From Erinaceus europaeus (Eukaryota; Chordata; Mammalia; Eulipotyphla; Erinaceidae), in the NCBI RefSeq assembly GCF_950295315.1, contig NC_080175.1, positions 66,942,302 to 67,006,301 on the forward strand: a stretch of DNA of 64,000 nt, given 5' to 3'. The stretch's first letter is position 1. Each line of letters begins with the position of its first letter. The notes under the pieces are model-generated. The model saw only the letters and a list, made by a program, of their open reading frames with translations, ran no database searches and was not told the DNA's origin. Both the position numbers and the translations under genes were made by a program. Positions 56,010 through 64,000 of this stretch are shown piece by piece.

Positions 56010-56146
56010 TTTTATTTGGGAAGTATGCTGCTTTGCAATGTGCATGACCCAGGGTGAAGCCTAGGCCCACCACATCGAAGGAGCTTTGGTGCCATGGTAT
56101 CTCTCTCTGCCTCTATGTTAATTAATTAATTAATCAATTAATCAAT
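56010..56146 (+). mobile_element. SINE-D, plus strand
   Basis: 'agtatgctgctttgcaatgt', 'gcatgacccagggtgaagcc', 'ctctctctgcctc', (AATT)n-type tail 56116-56145. Confidence 0.75.
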
Positions 56147-57274
56147 AGTCCAAGATTTATAAAAGAGCCTTATAGATAAGGCCATGGTGGAGAATGACAT
56201 TTCCATGAAGAATAAGTCTTGGATATTCTTTCAACAAAGCATTCCATTCCTTCCTTCAGAAGGTAATTGTGCAAACAGCAAGCCATAACTTACATTAGCT
56301 TTTGTATTAAGATTGCTACTTGCTGATGGGTACTGAAAATGATCATGTATATATTCTCGGATGTTCAGATAACTACCATAACAGTCTGTTTTATTATGAG
56401 GCGATGTCATTACAAACGTCTCTTTAATATCTCCAGAAAACAACAAACGTAACGAATTTTAAAAGCCGCTCTGCAATTATCATTTTAAGTATTGCTATCA
56501 ATTCCTGAGACTTACTGAACTCTGATTACTTAAGAACAAATGACTTAAGAGCTATGGAAATACTGAGTGAGATTTCTATAAGTCCCACAAGACATTAAAT
56601 AAAGAACTATGACATCCCAATCCACATACACATACAAGAACTTTGAAAAGGCAGCAGCATAAGAAAAAAAAGTCTGTATTTAGATGAGTAATCTATTTAA
56701 AAAGTAGAAAAGGTTGAAAAATAAAAAGGTTCTGATGAATCATGCTGATAAGTTAATAATGTTCTTAGAATGGAGCTAACATCAGAAGTCTCCTGGGTTG
56801 AATCTGCCTCTCCCACGATGAATGCAGATGTCAAGGCTTAGCTCAACTCATGCCAGCAAGGAAACAAAGGGATCCTATCAGTACAAGAAAAGAAAAGGCA
56901 CTACTGGAAAAGACGGACTTTCTGACATCTCTTCCTCAGAATACCATCCTGGGATGCACAGTCTTTAGGATCAGATGTTGATAGAATCCAGTTTCCCATA
57001 AAATTCTATTGAATCATTAAGTGACACAGTTATATGCTGCTTTCCAGATTTCAAAGCACTGCCATAAATACCTTATTTTATCTTGAAATCGGTGCTTGTG
57101 GAAGGCAAGCAGCTGAGATCACTCCTATTATGACTTACTGGAAGTCACAGAATTGACCAGACAGGGAAGCGGAGCCTAGTGCTCAGTCCATTCTGTCTGG
57201 GTGCTCATTCACTCATTTATGCATTTACTCTACTAACTGGGACTATGGACTCCAGGACAAACAAGAGCAAATCT
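56147..57274. other. Repeat-poor AT-rich block
   Basis: About 1.1 kb without any element hallmark, one of the cleanest repeat-free stretches in the intron. No credible frame. Confidence 0.45.
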
Positions 57275-57275
57275 T

Positions 57276-57482
57276 AGATCACACATGGCCCCATGCACAA
57301 GGACCCGGGCTCAAGTTCCTGGCCCCCACCTGCAGAGGGGGAACTTTCACAGCAAGTGGAACAATGCTGCAGTTCTCTCCTCTCTATCTCCCTCTCCCTA
57401 TCTGTAGCTCTCACTCTGTACCAAAAAGAAAGGGGGAAAAAAATGGCCACTGCGAATTGTGGAACCATGCAGACAGAGAGAA
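57276..57482 (+). mobile_element. SINE-B, plus strand
   Basis: 'acccgggctcaagttcctgg' (box B), 'cccacctgcagagggggaac', CT-rich centre, 'aaaaaaatggccactgcgaa' (3' module). The head is lost. Confidence 0.82.
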
Positions 57483-59349
57483 AACCCACACCATTCAAAA
57501 CACAAACCAAACATATAATGGGAGGTTATTGAAGGCTTTCAAGATGAGGCTGTTTCTTCAACCTATGTGTTGATTCAGGCAGAAAGGTCAGGACCAGGAG
57601 GGAGTACAGGGTGGGGGAGACTAGCAGAGACCATCTCACTCTCACTCTGACCAGACAGGAGGATGAATATAAGTCCTGGCAGAAACTCCGTGGGTGAAGT
57701 CAGCTGTAGGCAAGCCTGGCCTGTAATGCCTCCACATGTGGGCCATGGGGAGGGAGGCTAGCCAAGGTGCTCAGAGGCATGCCCAAGTCTCCACATGCTT
57801 TCCGGGCTGGCCTTGCTGCTTTACAATGGAGTAGGGCACACTGTGGCGAATGTCATTGCTCTCATTGCTGATGTGTCTTGCAGGAAGAAGAACTCAGGTC
57901 TTTTTGTTGGATTGTGCAGACCATTGCCTGGGGCCTACATCAGCACAGGCCCATGTCACAAGTCCATGATAGAATTCTAGAAACCTTCTATGCAAAGACA
58001 CTGGCATAATACACATGTCTAAACTAACCAATCCCTTGAGACATATTCAAATGGAGATGAGTGAAAGAGAGGTCACAGCACAGTACAGACATTTGTGTGT
58101 GCTCCCAGATTCAATCATTTCCCTGCAGAGGAGCTGGACGGTGGTAATCAAGATGGACTCCAAAGGTACCTTAAAACTCCATGACTGGGTATATGACAAG
58201 CTTACCTATATAAAGCAGCTTCTCTATACAAAGAAGGGAAGAAAGCAAGGAGACCCCAGTGAAATTATTGCTGTCTGCTAGTGTGTGTGCATGTGTGCTC
58301 CAGGCAAAAAATGTATTATTGATTCCTGCTTCAGCTACAGACAATGTGACTGAGAGAGAAAAGAGCAATGAATAAGGAATCCGTAAGCCTGAATTCTCTC
58401 CCCAAATCACCTTCTCAACCTCCATTGCCAAGGGAAGTGGGTGGTGGTGGTGGAGTCTATGTGACCTTGAGCCCCAGATGTCACCCCTATGGGCTTTAGC
58501 AGTCCCAGGCATCAGACGAAATGAGGACCTAAGTATCCAACAATTCCCTGGAAGCTTGAAATCTTTTCAGTCACTCCCCTCCCCCATGGCCGAGTTCATC
58601 TGCAGAGCTCTCAAAAATATCAGAACTAATAATACCGGCTTCAAACACACACCCCCTTAAGCAAAGAAGATTCTATTTCACTTAACTTAAAAAAAAAAAA
58701 AATACAAATGGTGTCTAATGGAAGTGAGCACTGTGGTCATGGGTCCCTCTGGTTTAAATCTTCCAGTGTTGCTATTTGGGGAAAATTGAGCCTGGGCCTA
58801 GTCTGGGGTCACTAGCTGAGAACAATGTGCCCCCAAAGTGGACGGATGAAGGCCTGTCCTGATAGCATCTCCTTTGAATGCACTGAGCATGGGGCTGACA
58901 AAAAGAGCATTGAGAGCATTGACAGTGTGCATTAAAGGAGCTCAGAAGCAGCATGGGGCTGGGCAAGGCTGCAGGAAATTCTTCTAGAAGCCACTGACCT
59001 TGGCTGCACTTCAGGGGCCAGAAGGCCCTGGGGTTCTCAGCAGGCCACCTATCTGGGGAGCTTAGGCCTCTCAAGGAGAAGAGTCCTCCTCCCCTAATTT
59101 AAGAGGTAGCCGACTGCCCTCTGATTGGCTGAGCTGAGCAATAGCCTTTGACCCTATTCCCAGCTAGCACATCTCTACAGGGTTCAGGTGGCTGAGCCCA
59201 ACCCAAGCAGCAATTGTCCCCAGATCTGCATTTAAGCCCAAAGCCCCAGAGCTGTCACCCTCCTCTCCACACCTACAGGCAGACAAACAAACAAAACCCA
59301 CAGCACAGACCCTCAGCCCAGGCCTCAAGCTCCAGGCCCAAGGCAAAAC
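57483..59349. other. Repeat-poor block nearest the 5' end of TNIK intron 1
   Basis: Almost 1.9 kb with no SINE or L1. Only poly-A at 58688-58701. Within about 3 kb of the TNIK start, so a reasonable place for intronic regulatory elements, though no specific site is identified. Confidence 0.45.
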
Positions 59350-59400
59350 CAGTCATTGAAAGGCCGAACAACAACAACAAAAAAAGGCAGTCATTGAAAG
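59350..59400. repeat. 25-bp insert between 13-bp direct repeats
   Basis: CAGTCATTGAAAG occurs at 59350-59362 and 59388-59400. Between them lies a CAA-rich 25-mer beginning GCCGAACAACAACAAC, similar to the CAA-rich 3' part of SINE-A. This fits a tail-only insertion with TSD. Confidence 0.6.
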
Positions 59401-60431
59401 ATGTGTCAGTCACAACCCTGAATCAGGGAGGTCACAACTCTGGGTGTCCTAGAAAACCTGGTCCCGGCCTTGGGAGCAAAGCCAACTTAAAACCTCCACA
59501 GACCCTTTCCAGAGCTGGCACGGGGTTGGGAGGGAGAAGCTGCCCACTGCTGGGGTTGATCCTGGGTGGGCCAGGTCCTGCCTAGAGTCCACCTGATGAG
59601 CCCGTGCCCCACCCCCAGCAGGGAGGAACACACAGACTGCCAGGTCAGGGCACCCTCAGTGCCCCCCCTCACCTGGTGGTACTTCAACATGGGGGAAGTG
59701 TGCTGGGGGAGGACAGCCCTGGGTGGGGGAGGAGGCCAAGACAAATGTCACTCAGTCGCCGGTTGAGGCTTGGGGAGATGGCAGCGGGGAGCCCAGCGCA
59801 CAGCATCATTGTAACAATGCCCCTCAGGGAGGGGCAGGGTGGGGAGCCTGCCCCCCTCCCAGGGTGGACTCCATGTCTCCAGACCCCAAGGTGCTCCAGC
59901 ACCTACCCGAGCCATAAGCCTGCCCTCTCTGGGCTCTGAACTGAGGTCCCTCCCTCAGAGCCCGCCCCCCTTCCCAGCACCCCTTCCTGGCAGGCAGCAC
60001 CCAGCGCCGCCCTGGGTGGGGGGGGGGGGCACAGGGACGCCTGGGCTCCAAACAACAGCAAGATGGATTCTGATGGGGCTGCTCAGTACAATGAGGTTGG
60101 GGGGGGGTGGCATTCACGGGGGCGGGGGGGGGGGCTCCACAAAGGCAGACACACAGGCACTGGGGAGCTTCCCCCCCCCAATCCTCTCCCGAGAGACCCC
60201 CCCCCCCAGGGCTGCAGTCGGCCTGCACTGAAACCACAGCCCAGTGCCTGCAGCCTCAGCGCCTTAAAGAAGAGGAGCCGCGGGCATAGGGGGGTGTATG
60301 GTGCGGCACCGGCCCAGTCCGCCTGCAGGTGTCTCAGCAGCTCTGCTCGCGATTGGGGCAAGCTGCTGTCCATTCCCTTTGCAGGGAGGACGCGGTGTCG
60401 CCCCGAGCACAGCCCAGGGTTGGTGTTCACG

Positions 60432-60556
60432 AGCACACACACACACAGGCACACAAGCACAGACACAAACACACACAGGCACAGACACACACACACGCAC
60501 ACGGACACACGCACGCACACAAGCACGCACATTCACGCACTTGCACACGCACGCCC
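60432..60556. repeat. (CA)-rich degenerate microsatellite in proximal intron 1
   Basis: About 125 bases of alternating purine-pyrimidine sequence with CACA, GCAC and ACACG variants. It begins about 165 bases downstream of the exon 1 donor on the TNIK strand. Confidence 0.9.
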
Positions 60557-60715
60557 TACACCCCCGCTCTTGCAGCAGCCCCGCGCTCTCCAGGGAGCCC
60601 GCACAGCCCTCGGGCTGACCGAGCCCAGCACCCTGCGGCCCCAGGAGCAGCTTGCAGGCCCCCGCGTTTCGGCCCACTCCTGGCGCCGAGTGACAAAGCT
60701 GGGGGGGGGGGGGTC

Positions 60716-60721
60716 GCTCAC
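60716..60721 (-). other. TNIK: Splice donor of TNIK exon 1
   Basis: On the minus strand the exon ends CGG and the intron opens GTGAGC, a good 5' splice site. The exon ends in phase 0, after the Arg codon. A run of about 13 C follows three bases later (G run on plus, 60701-60713). Confidence 0.85.
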
Positions 60722-60778
60722 CCGCAGCGCCGACAGGTCGATCTCATCCAGGCTGCGCGCGGGGGAATCACTGGCCAT
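60722..60778 (-). CDS. TNIK: TNIK, first coding exon (partial CDS)
   Basis: The 19 codons read MASDSPARSLDEIDLSALR. This is the N-terminus of TNIK as I recall it, a Ser/Thr kinase of the germinal centre kinase (MAP4K) family that binds TRAF2 and NCK and acts in JNK, actin and Wnt/TCF signalling. MAP4K4 and MINK1 share the pattern SLxxIDLSxLR but differ in the first eight or so residues. The ATG is in strong context (GCCATGG), and an in-frame TGA at 60833-60835 closes the frame upstream, so this start is well defined. The exon stops at a phase-0 donor, and the kinase domain begins in the next exon, outside this window. There is no frameshift or base change that would break it. Confidence in the family is very high; in TNIK over its paralogues, high. 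Confidence 0.93.
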
Positions 60779-61420
60779 GGCGGTGTCCTGGAGACTGGCC
60801 GGCAGGCTGCCCCGCACGGCCGCTTCTGCGGGTCACGCTCGCGTCCTCATGCGGCTGCTAGCCGCTCGCGGGGCCGGGTGGTGCTCGCTGCTTGGCGCTC
60901 GGTTCGCGGTGCTCGGTGCCTGAAGCCGGCGGAGAAATCGCCGGAAAGGTGCTCTGTGCTGGAGCCTGGCCAACGCGCTCCCTGGTGCTCTGTACTTGGT
61001 GCGGGAGCCGGGTCGGGGTCTGGCTCGCAGGGGCTGTGCTCGGTGCTCCGTGCGGGAGCCCAGCCCACGAGCCCTCCGGTGTGCGGTGCGGGAACCGGCC
61101 GGGGGCTCTCCGGGGTGTTGCGCGGGGCGCAGGGCGCGGTGTGTGGTGCTCGGTACTCGATGCTCGATGCGGGAGCCCGGGGTTAACGGCACGGGGGCGG
61201 GCCTGAGCAGGACATGCTAGAGTGGACGGATGGCCGCCGCTCTGCCTCCTGTCAGCGAGACAGCTCGCTCCCGGCTCGGCCGCGGGGGTTCGGGCTGTCA
61301 ATCACCGCCCAGAGCAGGGGCGGGGCGAATGCGGGGCGTGGTTTGGTTTGTAGTCCCGCCCCTCCTGTCCGAGGCCCCGCCCCCGCCGTGCCCTTCCCCC
61401 TCCCACCCCTACGCCCCGCA
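60779..61420 (-). promoter_or_regulatory. TNIK: Presumed TNIK 5' UTR and promoter
   Basis: Upstream of the ATG the CpG-rich sequence has GC-box (Sp1-type) motifs. CCGCCC lies at 61305-61310, CCCGCCCC at 61355-61362, and a double site at 61375-61387 reads GGCGGGGGCGGGG on the minus strand. I see no TATA box or CCAAT box, so dispersed initiation is likely. The transcription start cannot be fixed from sequence alone. Confidence 0.6.
60870..61180. repeat. Degenerate GC-rich minisatellite in the TNIK 5' region
   Basis: Variants of 'ggtgctcggt' followed by 'gtgcgggagcc' recur. The 'gcgggagcc'-like part is at 61001, 61052, 61088 (gcgggaacc) and 61169, and 'tgctcggt/tgctctgt' lies before most of them. 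Spacing is irregular, about 35-80 bases, so it is an old or rearranged array. Confidence 0.65.
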
Positions 61421-61659
61421 GGCGCCTGCGTCAAGGTTCCAGCTAGAGCTCCAAGCTGCACAGCCTTTCCTGGGGGTTGCACAGCTGGGACAGAGGCTGA
61501 AGTGCGGGAGACGCCCAGAGGGGCGCAGACCCTCCTCCCTTAATTACTGTGGGGTTGCAGTGAGGCCGGCGTGGTGCAGCTAACGGGTGGGGCAGTGGCG
61601 TTCATGGGGCAACCCCACCTCAGGCCCGGGGCTTGGGTGCGGTTAGTGGGGGGTGGCGG

Positions 61660-61875
61660 GAAGTATCTCGAGTGTGGATGGCCACAGTGGTGGTGGTGGG
61701 GTGCGTCTCAGGTGCAGGTAGCCGATGAGGAGCGGGAGTCTCGGGTGCAGGTGGCCGAAGGGCTTGAGTGCAGGTGGCGGTTAAGTGGGGGTGGGGTTTT
61801 AGGTACAGGTGTCAATGGGTCTCCGCTGCAGATGGCAGGGGGCTTGAGTGCTGGTGGCTGGGGTCTCTGTGGCAA
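61660..61875 (+). repeat. Degenerate minisatellite upstream of TNIK
   Basis: Units related to 'gtctcgggtgcaggtggccg' repeat about seven times (for example tctcaggtgcaggtagccg, tgagtgcaggtggcgg, tgagtgctggtggctgg) with a period of roughly 25-35 bases. Confidence 0.7.
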
Positions 61876-62868
61876 CTGGACCTCCCCCAGCTCTACCATG
61901 CCCAGCACCCACCTGCTCCTCGATTCCCTAGGGAAGCCACCGAATGGGGGCGCTGGCTCTCAGGGTGTTGGGACGCACATACTACTACTCCCCTACTCCG
62001 GTGGTGGGCCCTTCCCTTCCAGGAGGATATCAGCCTAGACCCAGAGCAGGCTTGTGTATTATGTAAGGACTGTTGGGTGGGTGCAGGCTCTCCAAAGGCA
62101 CCAGAGACAACCCAGCACACTCACCTCCCAGCATTCTTGCATCACAGATCCAGGCAAAACCAAGGAGACTAAGCCCTGACCCTTAACATGCTCCCAAATA
62201 CAGCATAGCTAGGGCACCTTCTCTGCACCGCTGTGAGCAGGACTTGTGGCCTCCAGCCCATTGCACTGGGCTCTACAGACCTGTGGCTGTGGTTTCATAG
62301 TGACACTTGTGGTGAGAGAGTGCAGACAGTAGAAATCTTCTAAACAGTATTCAGTATGTGCTCTGCTGCCTTTACCACTATTATCATTACTGCTGACTGT
62401 GTTTCTTAATATGCAGTTTGACTCCTGAAATAGGAAAATGGTTCCGACAGCTCAAAGGCGGCAGCAGTTGTTAAATAGCTTTGGCTGCTCAGAAGTCAAA
62501 CATTTGTGTTCTACACAAGAGGTTGGAGCTGAGTCTCAAGTTGCCATCCTACCCCAGGTAGTAACGTGCATGAGCCACTATGGAATATGGAAATGACAGA
62601 AGACACTGTTTTCCTTTAATCTGATTGATAAATCACTGTATTGGCGCAGTGTTAAGAAAAAAGTTCAGTCAGGTATCGAGATGTATGAACAGAATTGTTT
62701 TTATAAATGCCGTAAGTATGAGATGTGAGGTGAACCTTTTTCTATGAAGACCCCTGTGTGACACTAGATTTTACTTGAAACGTTACAGAGGACTAGCTGT
62801 GATGCTTGGTAAGCATTTGGGCCTTGAGAATGAACTGAGATTGTACTAAATTCTTCCTTTGCCTTTGG

Positions 62869-62911
<43 letters not shown>

Positions 62912-63588
62912 TACACATATATATATATACTTTCTGTCTGTTTCAAATATTTTTATATTTAAAACTATGTAATAGAAAGGATTGTGTTGTCCCTGTAAAG
63001 TTTGATGTTGTTTAATATCAAGCCCATGCAGAGATGGTGTCCTTGAAAACATACGATGTCCCCATCCAGTTTATTTACATATATGAACTGCGACTGTTTC
63101 AGATGGTGGTGAGTGGTGTGAGAACAGCCAGTGGAATCATGGGAAGCAGAACATCCAGCCCCAGCCCTGTCCACACTCTTTGCTGGAAGATGGATGCTTG
63201 GCAGAAGGAGACAGGGCATCTGTCTCCAGAGAGCTAACTCACTGATGGTCAGGATAAACCACTTGGGCACACATGCTTGCTTGTGTCCATGGCAAACACT
63301 CAGCATTAGAAGTGATACCTCAAATAAGGCTCCAGACCCTGAAATGAGCAGAAACCTCAGAATCACTGATCCATCCCCAGAATCTCTTCTCTGAAAGAGA
63401 AACACGACCTTCAGGCAGTAAAGAAGCATATATATTTGGTGGTGGGAGAGGAGGGGTGTTGTTTCTCTTCAGAGGAGTGGTGCAGGGTCTTACATTCATA
63501 AACAGCAGAATTATTTTGAAAACAAATCAGGGAATCACATTTGTGTTTCCAGAGACAAAGGGTTCAAGAAAATTCGGATTATATTGAA
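61876..63588. other. TNIK upstream flank, no recognised element
   Basis: Beyond the CpG island the sequence becomes AT-rich. No SINE until 63591 and no credible exon. Includes a (TA)n tract. Confidence 0.45.
62869..62929. repeat. (TA)n microsatellite
   Basis: About 18 TA units, an interruption with gtacatacaca, then more TA. Confidence 0.95.
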
Positions 63589-63589
63589 A

Positions 63590-63712
63590 TTAAAGCTGGA
63601 GAGGTAGTTGTACAAAAATACTTAATTCCTGAGGCTCTGAGGCCACAGGTTTAAATCCCCAGCACTACCACACACCATAATAGATTAACTGAGTAGTGCT
63701 CTGTTAACAAAA
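63590..63712 (+). mobile_element. SINE-C, plus strand
   Basis: 'agctggagaggtagttgtac', 'caggtttaaatccccagcac' (box B), 'actgagtagtgctctgttaa'. Diverged. Confidence 0.75.
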
Positions 63713-63787
63713 CAAAGCTTACATTGAAATTTTAACAAATGAACAGAATAATCTTTCAGTTTTATGATCTTATCAGATAGGCAGTCT

Positions 63788-63992
63788 TGGGGGTGGGGCA
63801 GTGGCACACCCAGTTAAAGGCACATATCACTATGTGCACGGACCCAGGTTCAAGTCCCTACTCACCACCTGCAGGAGGTCTGCTTCTCTAGCAGTGAAGC
63901 AGGTTTGCAGCTGTCTCTCTTTCTCCTCTCTCTGTCTCCCTGCCCTCTTTCAATTTGTCTCTCTCTCTCCTATCTAATAAAAATTAGACAGG
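63788..63992 (+). mobile_element. SINE-B, plus strand
   Basis: 'gggggtggggcagtggcaca', 'caggttcaagtccctactca' (box B), 'gcagtgaagcaggtttgcag', CT-rich centre, 'ctaataaaaattagacagg'. It reaches the window edge. Confidence 0.9.
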
Positions 63993-64000
63993 AGGGGGGT

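Larger units (their letters stand above)
1..60721 (-). other. TNIK: TNIK intron 1, 5' portion (inferred)
   Basis: If the exon at 60722-60778 is TNIK exon 1, everything to its left is the start of intron 1, transcribed leftwards and running off the window. No second exon was found: no open frame here resembles the kinase-domain start that should follow (DPAGIFELVE...). The content fits a large mammalian intron: dozens of SINEs, L1 3' ends, microsatellites and repeat-free blocks. The longest and best-preserved L1 copies lie on the plus strand, antisense to TNIK, as is usual inside genes. That this is intron is inference from the exon and its donor. Confidence 0.8.
60200..61760. promoter_or_regulatory. 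TNIK: CpG island over TNIK exon 1
   Basis: CpG dinucleotides are rare across most of the window but dense here, especially 60240-61410, in strongly GC-rich DNA. It spans the start of intron 1, the coding exon 1, the presumed 5' UTR and the promoter. This is the usual setting for a broadly expressed mammalian kinase gene. Confidence 0.85.

Noticed and set aside
58015..58281. An 88-codon plus-strand frame in the repeat-free block near TNIK exon 1
   Set aside because: It looks more protein-like than most, but it is antisense to TNIK, matches no family I know and lacks splice signals. It would need conservation evidence.
60722..60778. Assignment of exon 1 to MINK1 or MAP4K4
   Set aside because: Both share the SL-x-x-IDLS-x-LR core, but as I recall their first residues differ (MGDPAPARSLDD..., MANDSPAKSLVD...). 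The observed MASDSPARSLDEIDL fits TNIK.
60533..60817. A longer N-terminus for the TNIK exon, starting upstream of 60778
   Set aside because: The codon at 60815-60817 is GTG, not ATG, and an in-frame TGA lies at 60833-60835. The ATG at 60778 is the first in frame and has strong context.
60063..60923. A 286-codon plus-strand open frame across the CpG island
   Set aside because: It crosses G runs, the CA-rich tract and the antisense of TNIK exon 1. Its composition follows the repeats and no protein family is recognisable. GC-rich DNA has few stop codons.
60329..61186. A 285-codon plus-strand frame over the same region
   Set aside because: Made of HTHTQA-type repeats from the CA tract and minisatellite translation. 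A shadow of low-complexity DNA.
61230..61583. A plus-strand frame starting MAAALPPVSE, as if from a divergent promoter partner
   Set aside because: Bidirectional CpG-island promoters are common, so I considered it. The sequence resembles nothing known, there is no donor that clearly ends an exon, and the composition is that of the island.
1..64000. CRISPR-like arrays from regularly repeated motifs
   Set aside because: The spaced repeats are SINEs or microsatellites, and the genome is mammalian.

Overview
The window is nuclear DNA of a placental mammal. It is mostly one long intron filled with retrotransposons, with a CpG island at its right end. The SINEs look like those I remember from hedgehogs (Erinaceus): a tRNA head reading GGTAGCGCAGCGGGTTAAGC, a CT-rich middle and a 3' part ending CAACAAGGGCAACAAAAGGG. 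The species call rests on memory of that family, not on a search. There are no bacterial genes, operons, CRISPR arrays or complete viral genes.

The only protein-coding segment I can defend is a 57-base first coding exon on the minus strand at 60722-60778, inside the CpG island. It encodes MASDSPARSLDEIDLSALR and is followed at once by a splice donor (GTGAGC). This is the N-terminus of TNIK (TRAF2- and NCK-interacting kinase, a MAP4K/GCK-family kinase) as I recall it, and its paralogues MINK1 and MAP4K4 differ here. TNIK would therefore be transcribed right to left. Positions 1-60721 would be the 5' part of its first intron and about 60.8-64 kb its promoter and upstream flank.

Layout. 1-9 kb: old L1 3' pieces, a tight cluster of SINEs at 5.2-6.2 kb, and two antisense old L1 fragments. 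9.0-9.6 kb: a probable solo LTR. 10-24 kb: SINEs of at least five types, L1 3' fragments and microsatellites. 24.8-26.6 kb and 40.1-41.8 kb: the two longest L1 3' ends, both antisense to TNIK. 27-40 kb: nested SINE and L1 insertions, including a 40-bp tailless SINE head and an L1 with an inverted 5' segment. 42.0-42.2 kb: a truncated non-L1 retrotransposon whose C-terminal zinc-knuckle-like reading frame is still legible. 43-59 kb: a long polypurine tract at 45.5-46 kb, more SINEs, and several blocks over 1 kb with no recognisable repeat. 59.3-61.8 kb: CpG island, TNIK exon 1 and two degenerate GC-rich minisatellites. 61.9-64 kb: upstream flank with a (TA)n tract and two SINEs.

The most unusual material is a set of very small insertions bracketed by exact direct repeats (15.5, 31.9, 42.0 and 59.4 kb). 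These look like target-site duplications and can be checked directly. SINE and L1 boundaries elsewhere were read by eye and may be off by 5-30 bases.
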